From positions 1-64,000 of the forward strand of contig JAQOTA010000065.1 of assembly GCA_029532415.1 (NCBI GenBank): a stretch of 64,000 nucleotides of DNA, given 5' to 3'. The DNA is from Marasmius tenuissimus (lineage: Eukaryota; Basidiomycota; Agaricomycetes; Agaricales; Marasmiaceae). The position numbers were made by a program, and so were the translations under genes. This document shows positions 27,460 to 37,464 of the stretch, one piece after another. Within the stretch, counting starts at the first letter, position 1. Every line of letters begins with the position of its first letter. The notes beneath the pieces are model-generated. The model saw only the letters and a program-made list of their open reading frames with translations, searched no databases and had not been told where the DNA came from.

Positions 27460-28593
27460 CAACCACTAGTAGGCCCTGGCAGAGAACAGAGAACATGAAG
27501 GAAGAAAGCAGCCCTAGATATCCGCATTTGACTGGATCATAAAGCCCTAGGTACGCATGTGGTGTGGCTATCCCATGCCGTCCTACAAAGGCAAAGAAAG
27601 GGCGGTCTTCTGTGGCAAATCCGAAGCTTGGCAGCTCTGGGACGGGTATCCTCGCTCTGAGATCTGAAGGTCAAGAATCAGAATTTCACACGCCGGGCGC
27701 TCTGACCTGAATCATCTGATGTACGAACGATAACACGGTGACGTAGTCGCGCGTCGCGACTGCGACCTGAAAGACTTTTGCTATGTAGTATCATATTCTC
27801 CTGCCTCAGCATTTTTAACTCCATCCTGGAAGAACAACCGCTAGATTAACTGGGGTCGTGCAAGGCCATACCAGGAGCATGTAGACTACAAAGCATCTCT
27901 GAACTTTCCCCTGTGCTGGGCCATCATCATCAACATCATGAGCAAGATGGATATAAGTAATCTTGCGCGCTATTGTGACGATACCACTGCCACCAGGGAG
28001 ACGATCGTTCCTAAGATGGATATACAGTATGTTCCATCGGTGTTTACGGAGCAAATTAGAGGGCAATGAGAGGGACTTGCTCTATTAGAGTAACTCGTAC
28101 CTGCCAGGAGCATGCACATGCTTTCATTCCTCTTTTCATCCCGAACGGCTCCCTTTTCCGACTTTTCGCTCGTCCCTGAAGGCTTACTAAGGTGTGCGTT
28201 GTGACAGCCGCTACTCACCGATTGAGGTTGTTCCGGCTGGGTAGTCCTGGTTCCGCATCAGGAGCTCTATGGGAAGAAGACGTACTGTTGACAACCGGGC
28301 GCAGGGCTTGAGCGGTAGGCGGACTTTTAGTGGCGCGTGTTCCGTCAGCTATGTAGTACCAGGGAGAAGTAGGTTCAATGACTTACTCCGCAGCGTCCCG
28401 CCAATTCGGAACGGCAGCGATGAGACCGAACAAGCTACAGGGGCACACATCTCAGCCTGGTATACTTTACGGCAATGCGCGATTCGGTAAACAGATGACG
28501 AGAAATTGGAATATATTCGTTCACCGAGAGTCAAGAAAAAGAGTGTATATTGTCGATGGCAAAAAACTTCTGCCTTCACCAAACGGTTGCCGC
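27460..28593. other. Intergenic between copy C and AKR1
   Basis: About 1.1 kb. It is upstream of copy C and downstream of AKR1 (both minus). Frames of 70-83 codons on the minus strand around 27.8-28.2 kb contain hydrophobic stretches but no recognisable family or consistent splicing. I support no gene. Confidence 0.35.
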
Positions 28594-29937
28594 TCAAGCA
28601 TGACCACGAACAGGCTTCGGGACATATCTGTCATCAAACGAAAAGCCTTCAGACAACCAGAATCGGGTTGAAGAGAACAAGGATAACTCACGGTTCCTCC
28701 AAGTACTTAACTTCCTTATCATCCAGCTTGATACCCTTCGGAATATTTTCCTCAAGCCGCTTCACACTCGACGTACCCACAATCGGAATAGCCGCTTTCT
28801 GGGAGACCCAAGCAAGAGCAACATCCGCCATCGACGTATTGTGTTTCTTCGCGATCTCCTCGACACGCCCGATAATCGTCTTATCGGTGTCGCTGAGCTT
28901 GGATTCAAAGGGAGTTCCCTTCGTAGATTCTTGGCGAGTAGTGGTGTTGGTATCCAGCGGGCGAGCCAGGTTTCCGGCAGCAAGCGGTGCCCACGGGATC
29001 ACTCCAATCCCATTGAACCTACAATATGGTAACATCTCTCGTTCCTTCAAGAAGAAGAATCCGGGTCGGGTGAGAAAGTCACACGCACGAGAGGGCAGAA
29101 ATAGAACATTTACTCACCTCCTCACGGTAGAGCAAAGAGTACTCGTTCTGCATGCTGACAAACGTTGTCCAACCGTTCTTAGCAGCAACATCGTTCAAAA
29201 GCGCAAACTGCCATGTTCGCATCGAGCTCGCACCAATATAGCGGACCTTCCCGCTCTGAACGAGATCATGGAGCGCTTTCATCGTCTCTTCCGCAGGCGT
29301 TTCAGGATCGAAACGATGAATCTGGAGAAGATCGATGTAGGGTGTTTTCAAGCGTTCGAGAGACGCATCAACAGCGTTGAAGATGGCAGCCCGAGAAAGC
29401 CCTGATTGGTTGACGTATTTTTGTTGAGAGCGGAGCTCTGGTTTAAGTGCAGTTCTAATTCCAGGTTCATCACCGACGAGACCAAAGCACTTGGTCGCGA
29501 TGATGACCTGATGACGAGGGATATTGTACTGTGTACACGATATCGTTGTGAGTCCTCTAAATGAAGCTACGATTGAACATCTACGCACCTTCTCCAAGAA
29601 CACGGCCACGATACGTTCGGACTCTCCATTCGAGTACACGTTTGCCGTATCGATGGTGTTGATACCACGATCCCAAGCTGCCTTCAAGATTTCAACCGAC
29701 GGTTCTTCTCCTAAAACCCAAGGCTTCACAGGAAGAAATATCAGGCTTACACCACGAAAAACACAGTTGAAATCAACCTACTGCCCATTCCGGGGACCCA
29801 AAGCTCATAGCACCAAGCTAGTGACAATTTCTCTCGTTAAAAATGCTCTTCGCAACGCCAGGTCCACTTACAATGGGAACAGAAACCTTGAGGCCGGTCG
29901 ATCCCAGACGACGGTATTCCACAGGATGTTCAGACAT
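28594..29937 (-). CDS. Aldo/keto reductase, copy AKR1
   Basis: NADPH-dependent carbonyl reductase with a TIM barrel, presumed cytosolic, reducing aldehydes or ketones of unknown identity. Six exons give about 345 residues starting [22 protein letters not shown]. The catalytic tetrad is visible: Asp in DTANVY, Tyr in VYSNGESE, Lys in ATKCFGLV, His in LLQIHRFDP. The cofactor-side motifs [12 protein letters not shown] and [16 protein letters not shown] follow, then [18 protein letters not shown]. The last tiny exon encodes [10 protein letters not shown]. All joins are open. It is nearly identical to AKR2 (32768-34102) with scattered substitutions, showing a recent duplication. Its 5' leader carries a CAC trinucleotide expansion absent from AKR2. 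Confidence 0.93.
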
Positions 29938-29950
29938 TTCAGGAATGATA

Positions 29951-29995
29951 GTGGTGGTGGTGGTGGTGGTGGTGGTGGTGGTGGTAGTGGTTTGC
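29951..29995. repeat. GTG/CAC trinucleotide microsatellite
   Basis: About 13 GTG units on the plus strand with one interruption, lying 14 bp upstream of the AKR1 start codon, thus a CAC tract in its mRNA leader. The matching position before AKR2 has only a few CAC/CAT units. Confidence 0.9.
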
Positions 29996-30591
29996 GTGAG
30001 AGCTGTGATGCTGCCAATATATGTGCCGATGTTGGTGAGAATCGACAAAGCATCCCATGATGTATCATGGTCACAGTGGTGCGATGACTAGAATCGGAAG
30101 GCGGCTGAGCATGCCAGATTGAAGCCCTGGCTACTAATAGGCACAGTAGTTTGACCTGCCTCGAAGACTGGCAGTGAGGTGGAAGAGGTGCATGCCAGTG
30201 CTTGAGCCAGTCCGTCGCGTGCAGGCAACAGAAGAGGGTGCAGTCCGATGAAGTTCACGCGTTCTCCCAGGCTCAATTTGTCGAGGTTTGTCGCAGCCAC
30301 GACGCGTCAGCTGACCACGTGGCATTGTTTGGAATTCCGAGGCACGGAGTATGGGGGCGTGTGAAACTCTTATTCTCGAACTTCGATGCATCAGTCTGCG
30401 AAACTGTCAAGCTGAGTACATACTTGCCACAGAAGACCACAGGCCCTTTCTTCTGTTATATGTCACGGCTTTCCTGGGATAGCAACATCACACGCGTGCT
30501 TGGGGGCCCTATAATGATCCAGTTAAACACCGTGGTCTAGTTGGGCTGCTTTCTTTCTTCCTCCATGTTCTCTGCCAAGGCCTGACGGTCA
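29996..30591. promoter_or_regulatory. Shared divergent promoter of AKR1 and DUF6533 copy D
   Basis: About 650 bp separate the start codons of AKR1 (minus) and copy D (plus), so both promoters lie here. No clear TATA box or other gene is seen. The part nearest AKR1 resembles the region just before AKR2 (a shared CTCTCACRCAAACCAC stretch). Confidence 0.45.
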
Positions 30592-32462
30592 ATGGAAGCC
30601 ATGTCATTGACGGACACCCAGCTTGAGCAGCTGAAGACGTGCGTCACCAACGGTCGGCTTGGGGATGTGAGTGTTAAATTCATCGAGATTGCTTTCAGTA
30701 TCAGCTAATGGTCGAGCATTGCAGGGAATTCTCTGTACGTCTTCGCGCTGGAGGCTCAATGAACTCTATTGAACATTTGTCTCCCTTGCAGTCGCTAGCT
30801 CAGCTCTATTCGTGAGTTGCTTCGACCAGACAGACAGAAATCAAGTGATTTTGATGTTTCGCCATGGCTCCTATAGTTCTTCGACTATATTCTCATGTTT
30901 TCAGACGAAGTGCGACCCACACACCGTCGAACTGACTTGTTGACCTTCCAGCTGATTTTCCATCTCAGGTGAAGTTTATGTCAAGGTTCAGGCGGTCATC
31001 GAAGTTAGGCACTGGGCCATTCGTTGTCTGTCGATATTGTGCCTTGGGAACAGCGATTCTGGCACTCACTCCAGTCGTATGTTTCCTTACATTTGATACA
31101 CGTGCTCAAGATCAATCTGATTACAAGATCATAGCGGAGCAATGTCACTGTAGAGAGTGCTGGGACAGGTATGATGCACCAGGCACCTGCGCGATACCCA
31201 CTGGTATATCTCATTTACCTTGATTAACTTCTTTCTGCTTGAACAGTTCTCCGTCTTGCATCGATTATCGCGTCTGAAAGTGAGCGGTACCGGCATGTTT
31301 TCTTTTCTCTTTATCTCTGATGTCTTATTCAGTCATCCTTGCGCTCCGTACATGGGCGATATGGGGCCGAAATAGAAAGGTACTGTATTCCCTCGTCACT
31401 GTTGCGATCGTGAGTCTTCCTCTGCCGAATGGATCTTACGAAACTCGATGCCGGTCTGTTTAGGGTTCTGTGATTCCCGCCGCTATCATTGTCGTGAAAG
31501 CAGTGACTACCAACCAGAGTGTGTTTACCCGTCAGCATCGGGGCTTCACTTGCAAATACTGATACATCTTCTTAGTACGCCCCTTGATACTTCCTGAGTT
31601 GGCCCACCTCTGCAGTCTGATTGTGAGCGAGATCACGGCTGCCTTTATCGTGCCGTATATTCTGACGGTTCACTTCGAAATCCGTGAGTTGGAGGCTTTT
31701 GTCATTTCACTTGGGAGGGTAATGACTTCGGCGGTGGCTAACCCAACCCTTCTTGTCGCAGTGACACTCGTCCTGTCGTTGTACCGCATAGCCAAGTGGA
31801 GACAGAACATACCAGAAAATATACGGGCACCACTTTTAGATACCCTATGGAGGGATGGTCAGTGCTGATGTTCCTCATTTGTGCTTGTAAACACTGACTT
31901 GCTCTTACTCCCGCGAGCACAGGTATCATGTATTTTACGTTCATGCTTCGTGAGCGAAGTCTTGCATCATAGAAGTAATCTTGGCCTACTCACTTCTTCC
32001 ACTCTGGCAGTGCTGAGTTTCATGAATATTGGACTCGTGCTTCAATCTGAGGTACGGATAGGTTCTCTGATCTTGAATTACCTTTCATGTCCATCCTAGG
32101 CACCTCAGTTACGGAGTGGTGGGGCAAAGTACGTACTTGGGGTCTCATGTGCTGTTGAAACCGCCCAGCTCAGTACCATCACTTATGGGCCACCTTCAGC
32201 CTGCAAGCCGTATTACATAGTATGATGGCGTGTCGTATCGTGCTGGTGCGTGTTCTCGAATCCTCATCCTTTCCATGCTCACGCTGGACGAACTTGATGC
32301 CTCCAGCATCTCGCAACGTCCGACAACCCAAGGGACATTACGAATCCTGCGATCTCAGCTTATGCTGACGTCTCAGATATCCTATTCACGACACAAATTG
32401 CAGCACACGAAACAGTGGAGAGGTTGCCGGCGTCAAGGCGAGAAGATGATAATGGCGAATGA
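30592..32462 (+). CDS. DUF6533-type seven-helix membrane protein, copy D
   Basis: Array member, all 16 exons open. Start MEAMSLTDTQLEQLKTC; exon 2 is 10 nt (30725-30734, GGAATTCTCT), exon 3 is 20 nt (30792-30811). The core reads FFDYILMFSDE then VKFMSRFRRSSKLGTG and VCRYCALGTAILALTPVV. Then come LRLASIIASE, LALRTWAIWGRNRKVLYSL, PELAHLCSLIVSEITAAF, RIAKWRQNIPENIRAPLL, TFMLL and MNIGLVLQSE. The final exon begins HLATSDNPRDITNPAIS and ends in TGA at 32460-32462. AKR2 follows in the same direction 305 bp downstream. Closest in sequence to copies C and G by eye. Function unknown. Confidence 0.88.
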
Positions 32463-32767
32463 CTAAAACTGCCTGAATGTCTTGCAACCGGTGGTATTAA
32501 TGTGATTCTTTCGCGTTAGTAATAACATACCTTTTTTTTGACTTGGGCAGATTCGCGTACACTCATGAAGATCTTGGAAGCCATTGCGTCCATATCCGTG
32601 TTTTCTAGTGCTATAGCTCAAACCAGCGGCTCAGTACGGACCTACAATCCCGGTTCGTTGCACGCCACCCTACACCACCATCATCATGGGATTTTTTCCC
32701 GATTCTCATCATCATCTGTACATATATTGACGACATTGCAACTCTCACACAAACCACCATCATCGTC

Positions 32768-34102
32768 ATGTCTGAACGTCGTGTGGAATATCGTCGTCTA
32801 GGATCGACCGGCCTCAAGGTTTCTGTCCCCATCGTGAGTAAACCTGGCGTTGCGAAGAGCGTTTTTAACAAGAAAGAAAACGTCACTAGTTGGGGGCTAT
32901 GAGCTTTGGGTCCCCGGAATGGGCAGTAGGTAGACTTTTACCGTTACTATGGTGTAAGCCTGACAATTTCTCTCTGTGAAGCCTTGGGTTTTAGGAGAAG
33001 AACCATCGGTTGAAATCTTGAAGGCAGCTTGGGATCGCGGTATCAATACCATCGACACGGCAAACGTGTATTCGAATGGAGAGTCTGAACGTGTCGTGGC
33101 CGTGTTCCTAGAGAAGGTGTAGATATTCAATTTCACCTTCGATCAGAGGACTAACAACGATATCGTGCACACAGTACAACATCCCTCGTCATCAGGTCAT
33201 CATCGCGACCAAGTGCTTCAGTCTCGTTGGTGATGAACCTGGGATCAGAACCGTGCTTCAGCCAGAGCTACGTTCTCAACAGAAATATGTCAATCAGTCT
33301 GGGCTTTCTCGAGCTGCCATCTTCAACGCTGTGGATGCGTCTCTCGAGCGCTTGAAAACGCCCTACATTGATCTCCTCCAGATCCACCGCTTCGATCCCG
33401 AAACGCCTGCCGAGGAAACTATGAAGGCTCTACACGATCTCGTTGAGAACGGGAAGGTTCGTTACATCGGCGCGAGCTCAATGCGAACTTGGCAGTTCGC
33501 ACACTTGAACGATGTCGCTGCCAAGAACGGATGGACAAAGTTTGTCAGTATGCAGAATGAGTACTCTTTGCTCTACCGTGAGGAGGTGAGTAAAATGTTC
33601 TATTTCTGCCCTCTCGTTCGCGTGACATTCCCACCCGACCCGGATTCTTCTCCAAGGAACGGGAGATGCTGCCATACTGCAAATTCAACGGGATTGGAGT
33701 GATCCCATGGGCACCGCTTGCTGCCGGCAATCTTGCGCGTCCGCTGGATACCAACGCCACTACGCGTCAAGAATCCACGAAGGGGACTCCCTTTGAGGCC
33801 AAGCTCACCGACGCTGACAAGAACATTATCGGCCGCGTTGAAGAAATCGCGAAGAAGCATAACACTTCGATGGCGGACGTTGCTCTCGCTTGGGTATCCC
33901 AGAAGATTGCTAGTCCGATTGTGGGCACATCGAGTGTGAAACGACTTGAGGAGAATATACCGAAGGGCATTCACTTGGATGATAAGGAAGTCAAATATCT
34001 GGAGGAACCGTGAGTGACGTTCATTCGTTCCGGCCGATCTGCGTTTGGCTGAAGGCTCTTGATGATAGGTATGTGCCCAAGGCTGTCCGTGGTCATGCTT
34101 AA
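32768..34102 (+). CDS. Aldo/keto reductase, copy AKR2
   Basis: Second copy of the reductase described at 28594-29937, with identical six-exon structure and all catalytic residues ([23 protein letters not shown]). The start is [22 protein letters not shown] at the ATG 32768-32770; the last exon encodes [10 protein letters not shown] and stops at 34100-34102. Differences from AKR1 are scattered substitutions, for example VENGK for VQSGK. Both copies look functional. It lies on the plus strand just after DUF6533 copy D, while AKR1 lies just after the other side of D in the opposite direction, so the reductase duplicated in inverted orientation around D. Confidence 0.93.
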
Positions 34103-34570
34103 CCACTTTTCGTGTCGGAAACGTTCAGGATCAGATTTCACGAATGTAGAAGTAACTGTAAAGAACGTTTGAAGATCCGAGGAAGTCGGACAATTCTTTA
34201 CTTTACTGAAGTTATGAGTTGGAATAGTGCCATGCATGTCGCTGTTAATCGCACTCTTCATTACGGTGGCGAGCGGGTCACTTAACATCATCTCGTTTGA
34301 GCAGTACAGCGCCGGTGTGTGCACATATGTATCTCAATTGGACTCACAGCCGGGAGAACAAAGGTCCAAATCAAGAACATCCGAAAGGCCTACCCGGTTG
34401 TTCGAACCCGATGGAGGAGAATAGTTTGGGTATTTCGTCGTGCTCAATTTCGATCGCTAAAAGTGATATTGTCCCGAATCGTGCTCAGGTTACGCTTGAA
34501 AGGTACATTTTGCAGGCGAGGGGTTCACGAAACCAGTTGCAGAAAACGCAGACCCTCATCCTTCGCTATC
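34103..34570. other. Intergenic, start of tandem duplication unit 1
   Basis: From about 34212 the sequence is homologous to the 37126-37464 stretch beyond copy F. Both contain a frame beginning MPC with a hydrophobic LLIALFITV segment, closed by different stops. It is the 3' flank of copy E and is likely non-coding or a relic. Confidence 0.4.
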
Positions 34571-37113
34571 CTATTCCCCCCTTGACGCCGGTTGCCTCTC
34601 CACCGTTTCATATGTTACGATTTGTGTCGTAAACCGAACATCTGAGGCATCAGCGTAGATTGAAAGGGCAGAGTTTGTGATGTCCCTCGGGTTATTGGAC
34701 ATCGCGAGATGCTGGGAGGCATTAACTTTGTCGGTCATATAGTGGCAGAAGAAAAACGCACCAGCACCATGCGACACGCCGTTACACTATGCAGCACGGC
34801 TTGTAAGCTAGACTTGCCCAGTGAGCCGCACGGTTCCGGTACATTTGCGTGAGATGCAAGTACTTTGCCCCACTACTGCGTAACTGAGGCGCCTAGGTAG
34901 TAGGAAGTCATCGATAGGTATTGAAGTGAATATCATGAGAACCTGTCCATACCTGGGATTGAAGTACAAGTCCGATATTCATGAAATTCAGTACTAAAGT
35001 GAACGAAATGGGTCGGTCACCGCTTGCTTTATGATGCAATAGATCGCTCACGGAGCATGAACGTGAAATACATGACACCTATGCGTGCGGAGAGTGCCAG
35101 TCAGTATTTCGAAGTACGAATCGAAAAACGTTCAACACTGACCATCCCTCCATAGAATATCCAATAGCGGCGCCCGTATACTCTCTGGCATACTCTGTCT
35201 CCACTTGGTTATGCGGTATAACGACAGAGCCAGTGTCACTGTGAAGAGAAAGGAGTCAGCATCCTACCGCCAGCGTTGATATAGGTTGCCATGAAATCAA
35301 CGCGACCTTCTACTCACGAATCTCATAGCTAATGGTCAGAACATACGGCACGATAAAGGCGAATCTGATGTCGCTCCAAGTCGTACTGCATAGGTGAGCC
35401 AACTCGGGGATGATTAATGGGTGTACTAGGAAGATAGATCAGTGGGTGCTCGGTTGCCACCCCAGCGAGTAACGCACCCTGGTTTGTGGCCACTGATTTC
35501 CCGATGATGATTGCGGCCGTAGTTATACCGCCCTAAACAAACCGGAATCAAGCCGTGTACAACAGATTCAGTAGTTAGCTGAGGGGATCACTCACAACTG
35601 CGACGGCGGCGAGAGGGTATAATATCTTCCTGTTTCGACCCCATATCGCCCATGTGCGGAGTGCAAGTATCACTAAATAGGACGTTAGAGATGAGGGGAG
35701 GAGGAGTGCCGGAAACGCCCACTTTCAGACGCAATAACCGATGTGAGAACAAGAACTGCTCAAGGATAAACACGAGGAGAAAAGTACGAACAGATTGTGC
35801 TACATCGCAGAGGCGCGTCGTACTTGTCCTGATACTATCAGCGATAGCATTCAAATTTCGCTGGTGTCTTGTTATTACGGTGATCCCTGATACGAATTTG
35901 AATGTACAGAAAACATACGGCTGGAGTGAGCACCAGGACAACCATTCCGAGGGTGCAATATCGACAGATGACGAAGAGCCCGGTGCCCAACTTCGACGAT
36001 TGCCTGGAGCTTAACAGAAACTTCACCTGGGGCGGAGGGTCGCCGGTTGGCTAGAGAGATCAACAAGCTATTCGATATGTGTGTCGCACCTCGTCCGGAA
36101 ATGTCAAGACATAGTCGAAGAGCTGCAGAAGTCATGAATGAACGTAAGATTCCTCGGTTCACCCCGGTGGCGTCAAACACTCACGAAGATGGTTGAACCA
36201 ACAACTGTGAGTGCAAATATCGATCAATAGTCCAAAAACCCGTTACGTGTGAAGACATACAGAAAAGTCCCTGCAACGTATGAGGATCAACTCATAGTAG
36301 ATTTGATGAATTCGATGCTTACATCCCCAATTTGGCCATAATGAATGCACCCCATCAATTACTCGAGTTATATGTCGGTCAGCGATGAGGCTCCCATTGA
36401 GGGCCTGGAAGAGAACGTAAAGGGAGAAAGATAGCAGCAGCCCCAAAACCCTGACTTTTACCAGGCTCCAAGGCCATAAATACGCGTGAAACGATGGGAT
36501 AAGCTTAGAGCTGATGTCCAATACAGTCACACAGATCCCTGCTATTTAAGGAGAGAGAAATGGAGACGCGGGGGCGCCCTGCCGATTTGAGCGGTGCCAT
36601 TCTTGAGTTTCACCGGGTATCATCAACAATCATCGACGAGACGGTTTTGAAGTGACGAGCCCTCTCAGAGCGATGCTAGCAAGCAAGTTGTGATGTGATA
36701 GAGTAGAACTGTATGTACTACAAGTACGATACGCGAAGCTGGCTACAACACTATCACGTGACCACTATAGGGCAGGTTCTAGGCCCCCTACTACAACGGA
36801 CACCGGATTCTACGAAGGAGTTGAGAGCGAGGCCTCGAGAGCTTTCATGACGACCCATTCCGGCTTCGCTACGGGTCGATTGACTGAATGTGTGCAGGCT
36901 CAAGCATATGTTGAATGGCTGTCAGAGATTCAGAAGGCTCACCGACAAGTGAGTTGTGTTTCTGCATCATGTCCCACCTGGAGAGGCCGCTCAGAACTTC
37001 TTTTTCATTGTCATCATGGAGTTGTACATACAGAATGTCGCGAGATGAACTGCGACGCACAGCATTTGAATCCATGGGAGTTGCTTCAGTTGAATAAGAC
37101 AGTGGGATGGGGA
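34212..37113. repeat. Tandem segmental duplication, unit 1
   Basis: Unit 1 holds copy E, its 3' flank and about 700 bp of 5' flank. It is homologous along its length to unit 2 (about 37126-39890). The right ends share a stretch reading GTTGAATAAGACAGTGGGAT at 37090-37109 and 39867-39886. Start codons of E and F are 2910 bp apart. Boundaries were read by eye and are approximate. Confidence 0.75.
34571..36397 (-). pseudogene. DUF6533-type seven-helix protein, copy E, with stops in exon 1
   Basis: Exons 2 to 16 are all intact and match the family: 10-nt exon 2 (36270-36261), 20-nt exon 3 (36204-36185), LFDYVLTFPDE, VKFLLSSRQSSKLGTG, LALRTWAIWGRNRKILYPL, RITKWRQSMPESIRAPLL, MNIGLVLQSQ, and a last exon beginning HLAMSNNPRDITNSALS with TAG at 34573-34571. 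Exon 1, however, reads MGASSLTDI and then TAA (36370-36368) and TAA again (36361-36359), where copies C, D and F have CAA (Gln) codons. Both changes are C-to-T. An in-frame ATG two codons after the second stop (MGCIHYGQIGD) could restore a protein shorter by 14 residues, so the gene may be dead or may use a new start. It is the tandem sister of copy F. Confidence 0.7.
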
Positions 37114-37464
37114 TGGTAAGTAGTGACGAGCTGGAAATATGCCGTGCGTACCGCTGTTGATTGCGCTCTTCATCACGGTGGTGAGCAAGTCACTTATCAT
37201 CATCGAGCTTGAGTAGTACAGTGCCGGTGCGTGCGCATCCTTCAATTGGTCCCTACTCGCAGCCGGAAGAATAAAGGCCCACCCGGATATTCGTTGATGT
37301 TTGTTCAAATATGGTGGAATAGAATGGTTTTGAGCACTTCGTGGCGCTCCATTTTTAATCGTTGGAACGTGATATTGTCCCGAATTGTGCTCAGATCATG
37401 TTCGAAGGGTATAATCAGGCGAAGTGTCCACAATACTTCCCACCAATTGCAGAAACTCAGACCC
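36398..37464. other. Intergenic with duplicated short ORF
   Basis: Holds the 5' flank of copy E and the 3' flank of copy F. A plus-strand frame of 90 codons at 36847-37119 begins MTTHSGFATGRLTECVQAQ and has a diverged counterpart at about 39628-39826 in unit 2. After AHRQ both run into GTGAGTTGTG, a good 5' splice site, so this may be an exon of an unrecognised gene or a relic carried with the duplication. No family is recognised. Confidence 0.4.

Noticed and set aside
29524..30091. Poly-Gly and poly-Val frames across the GTG repeat
   Set aside because: Artefacts of the trinucleotide microsatellite in the AKR1 leader.
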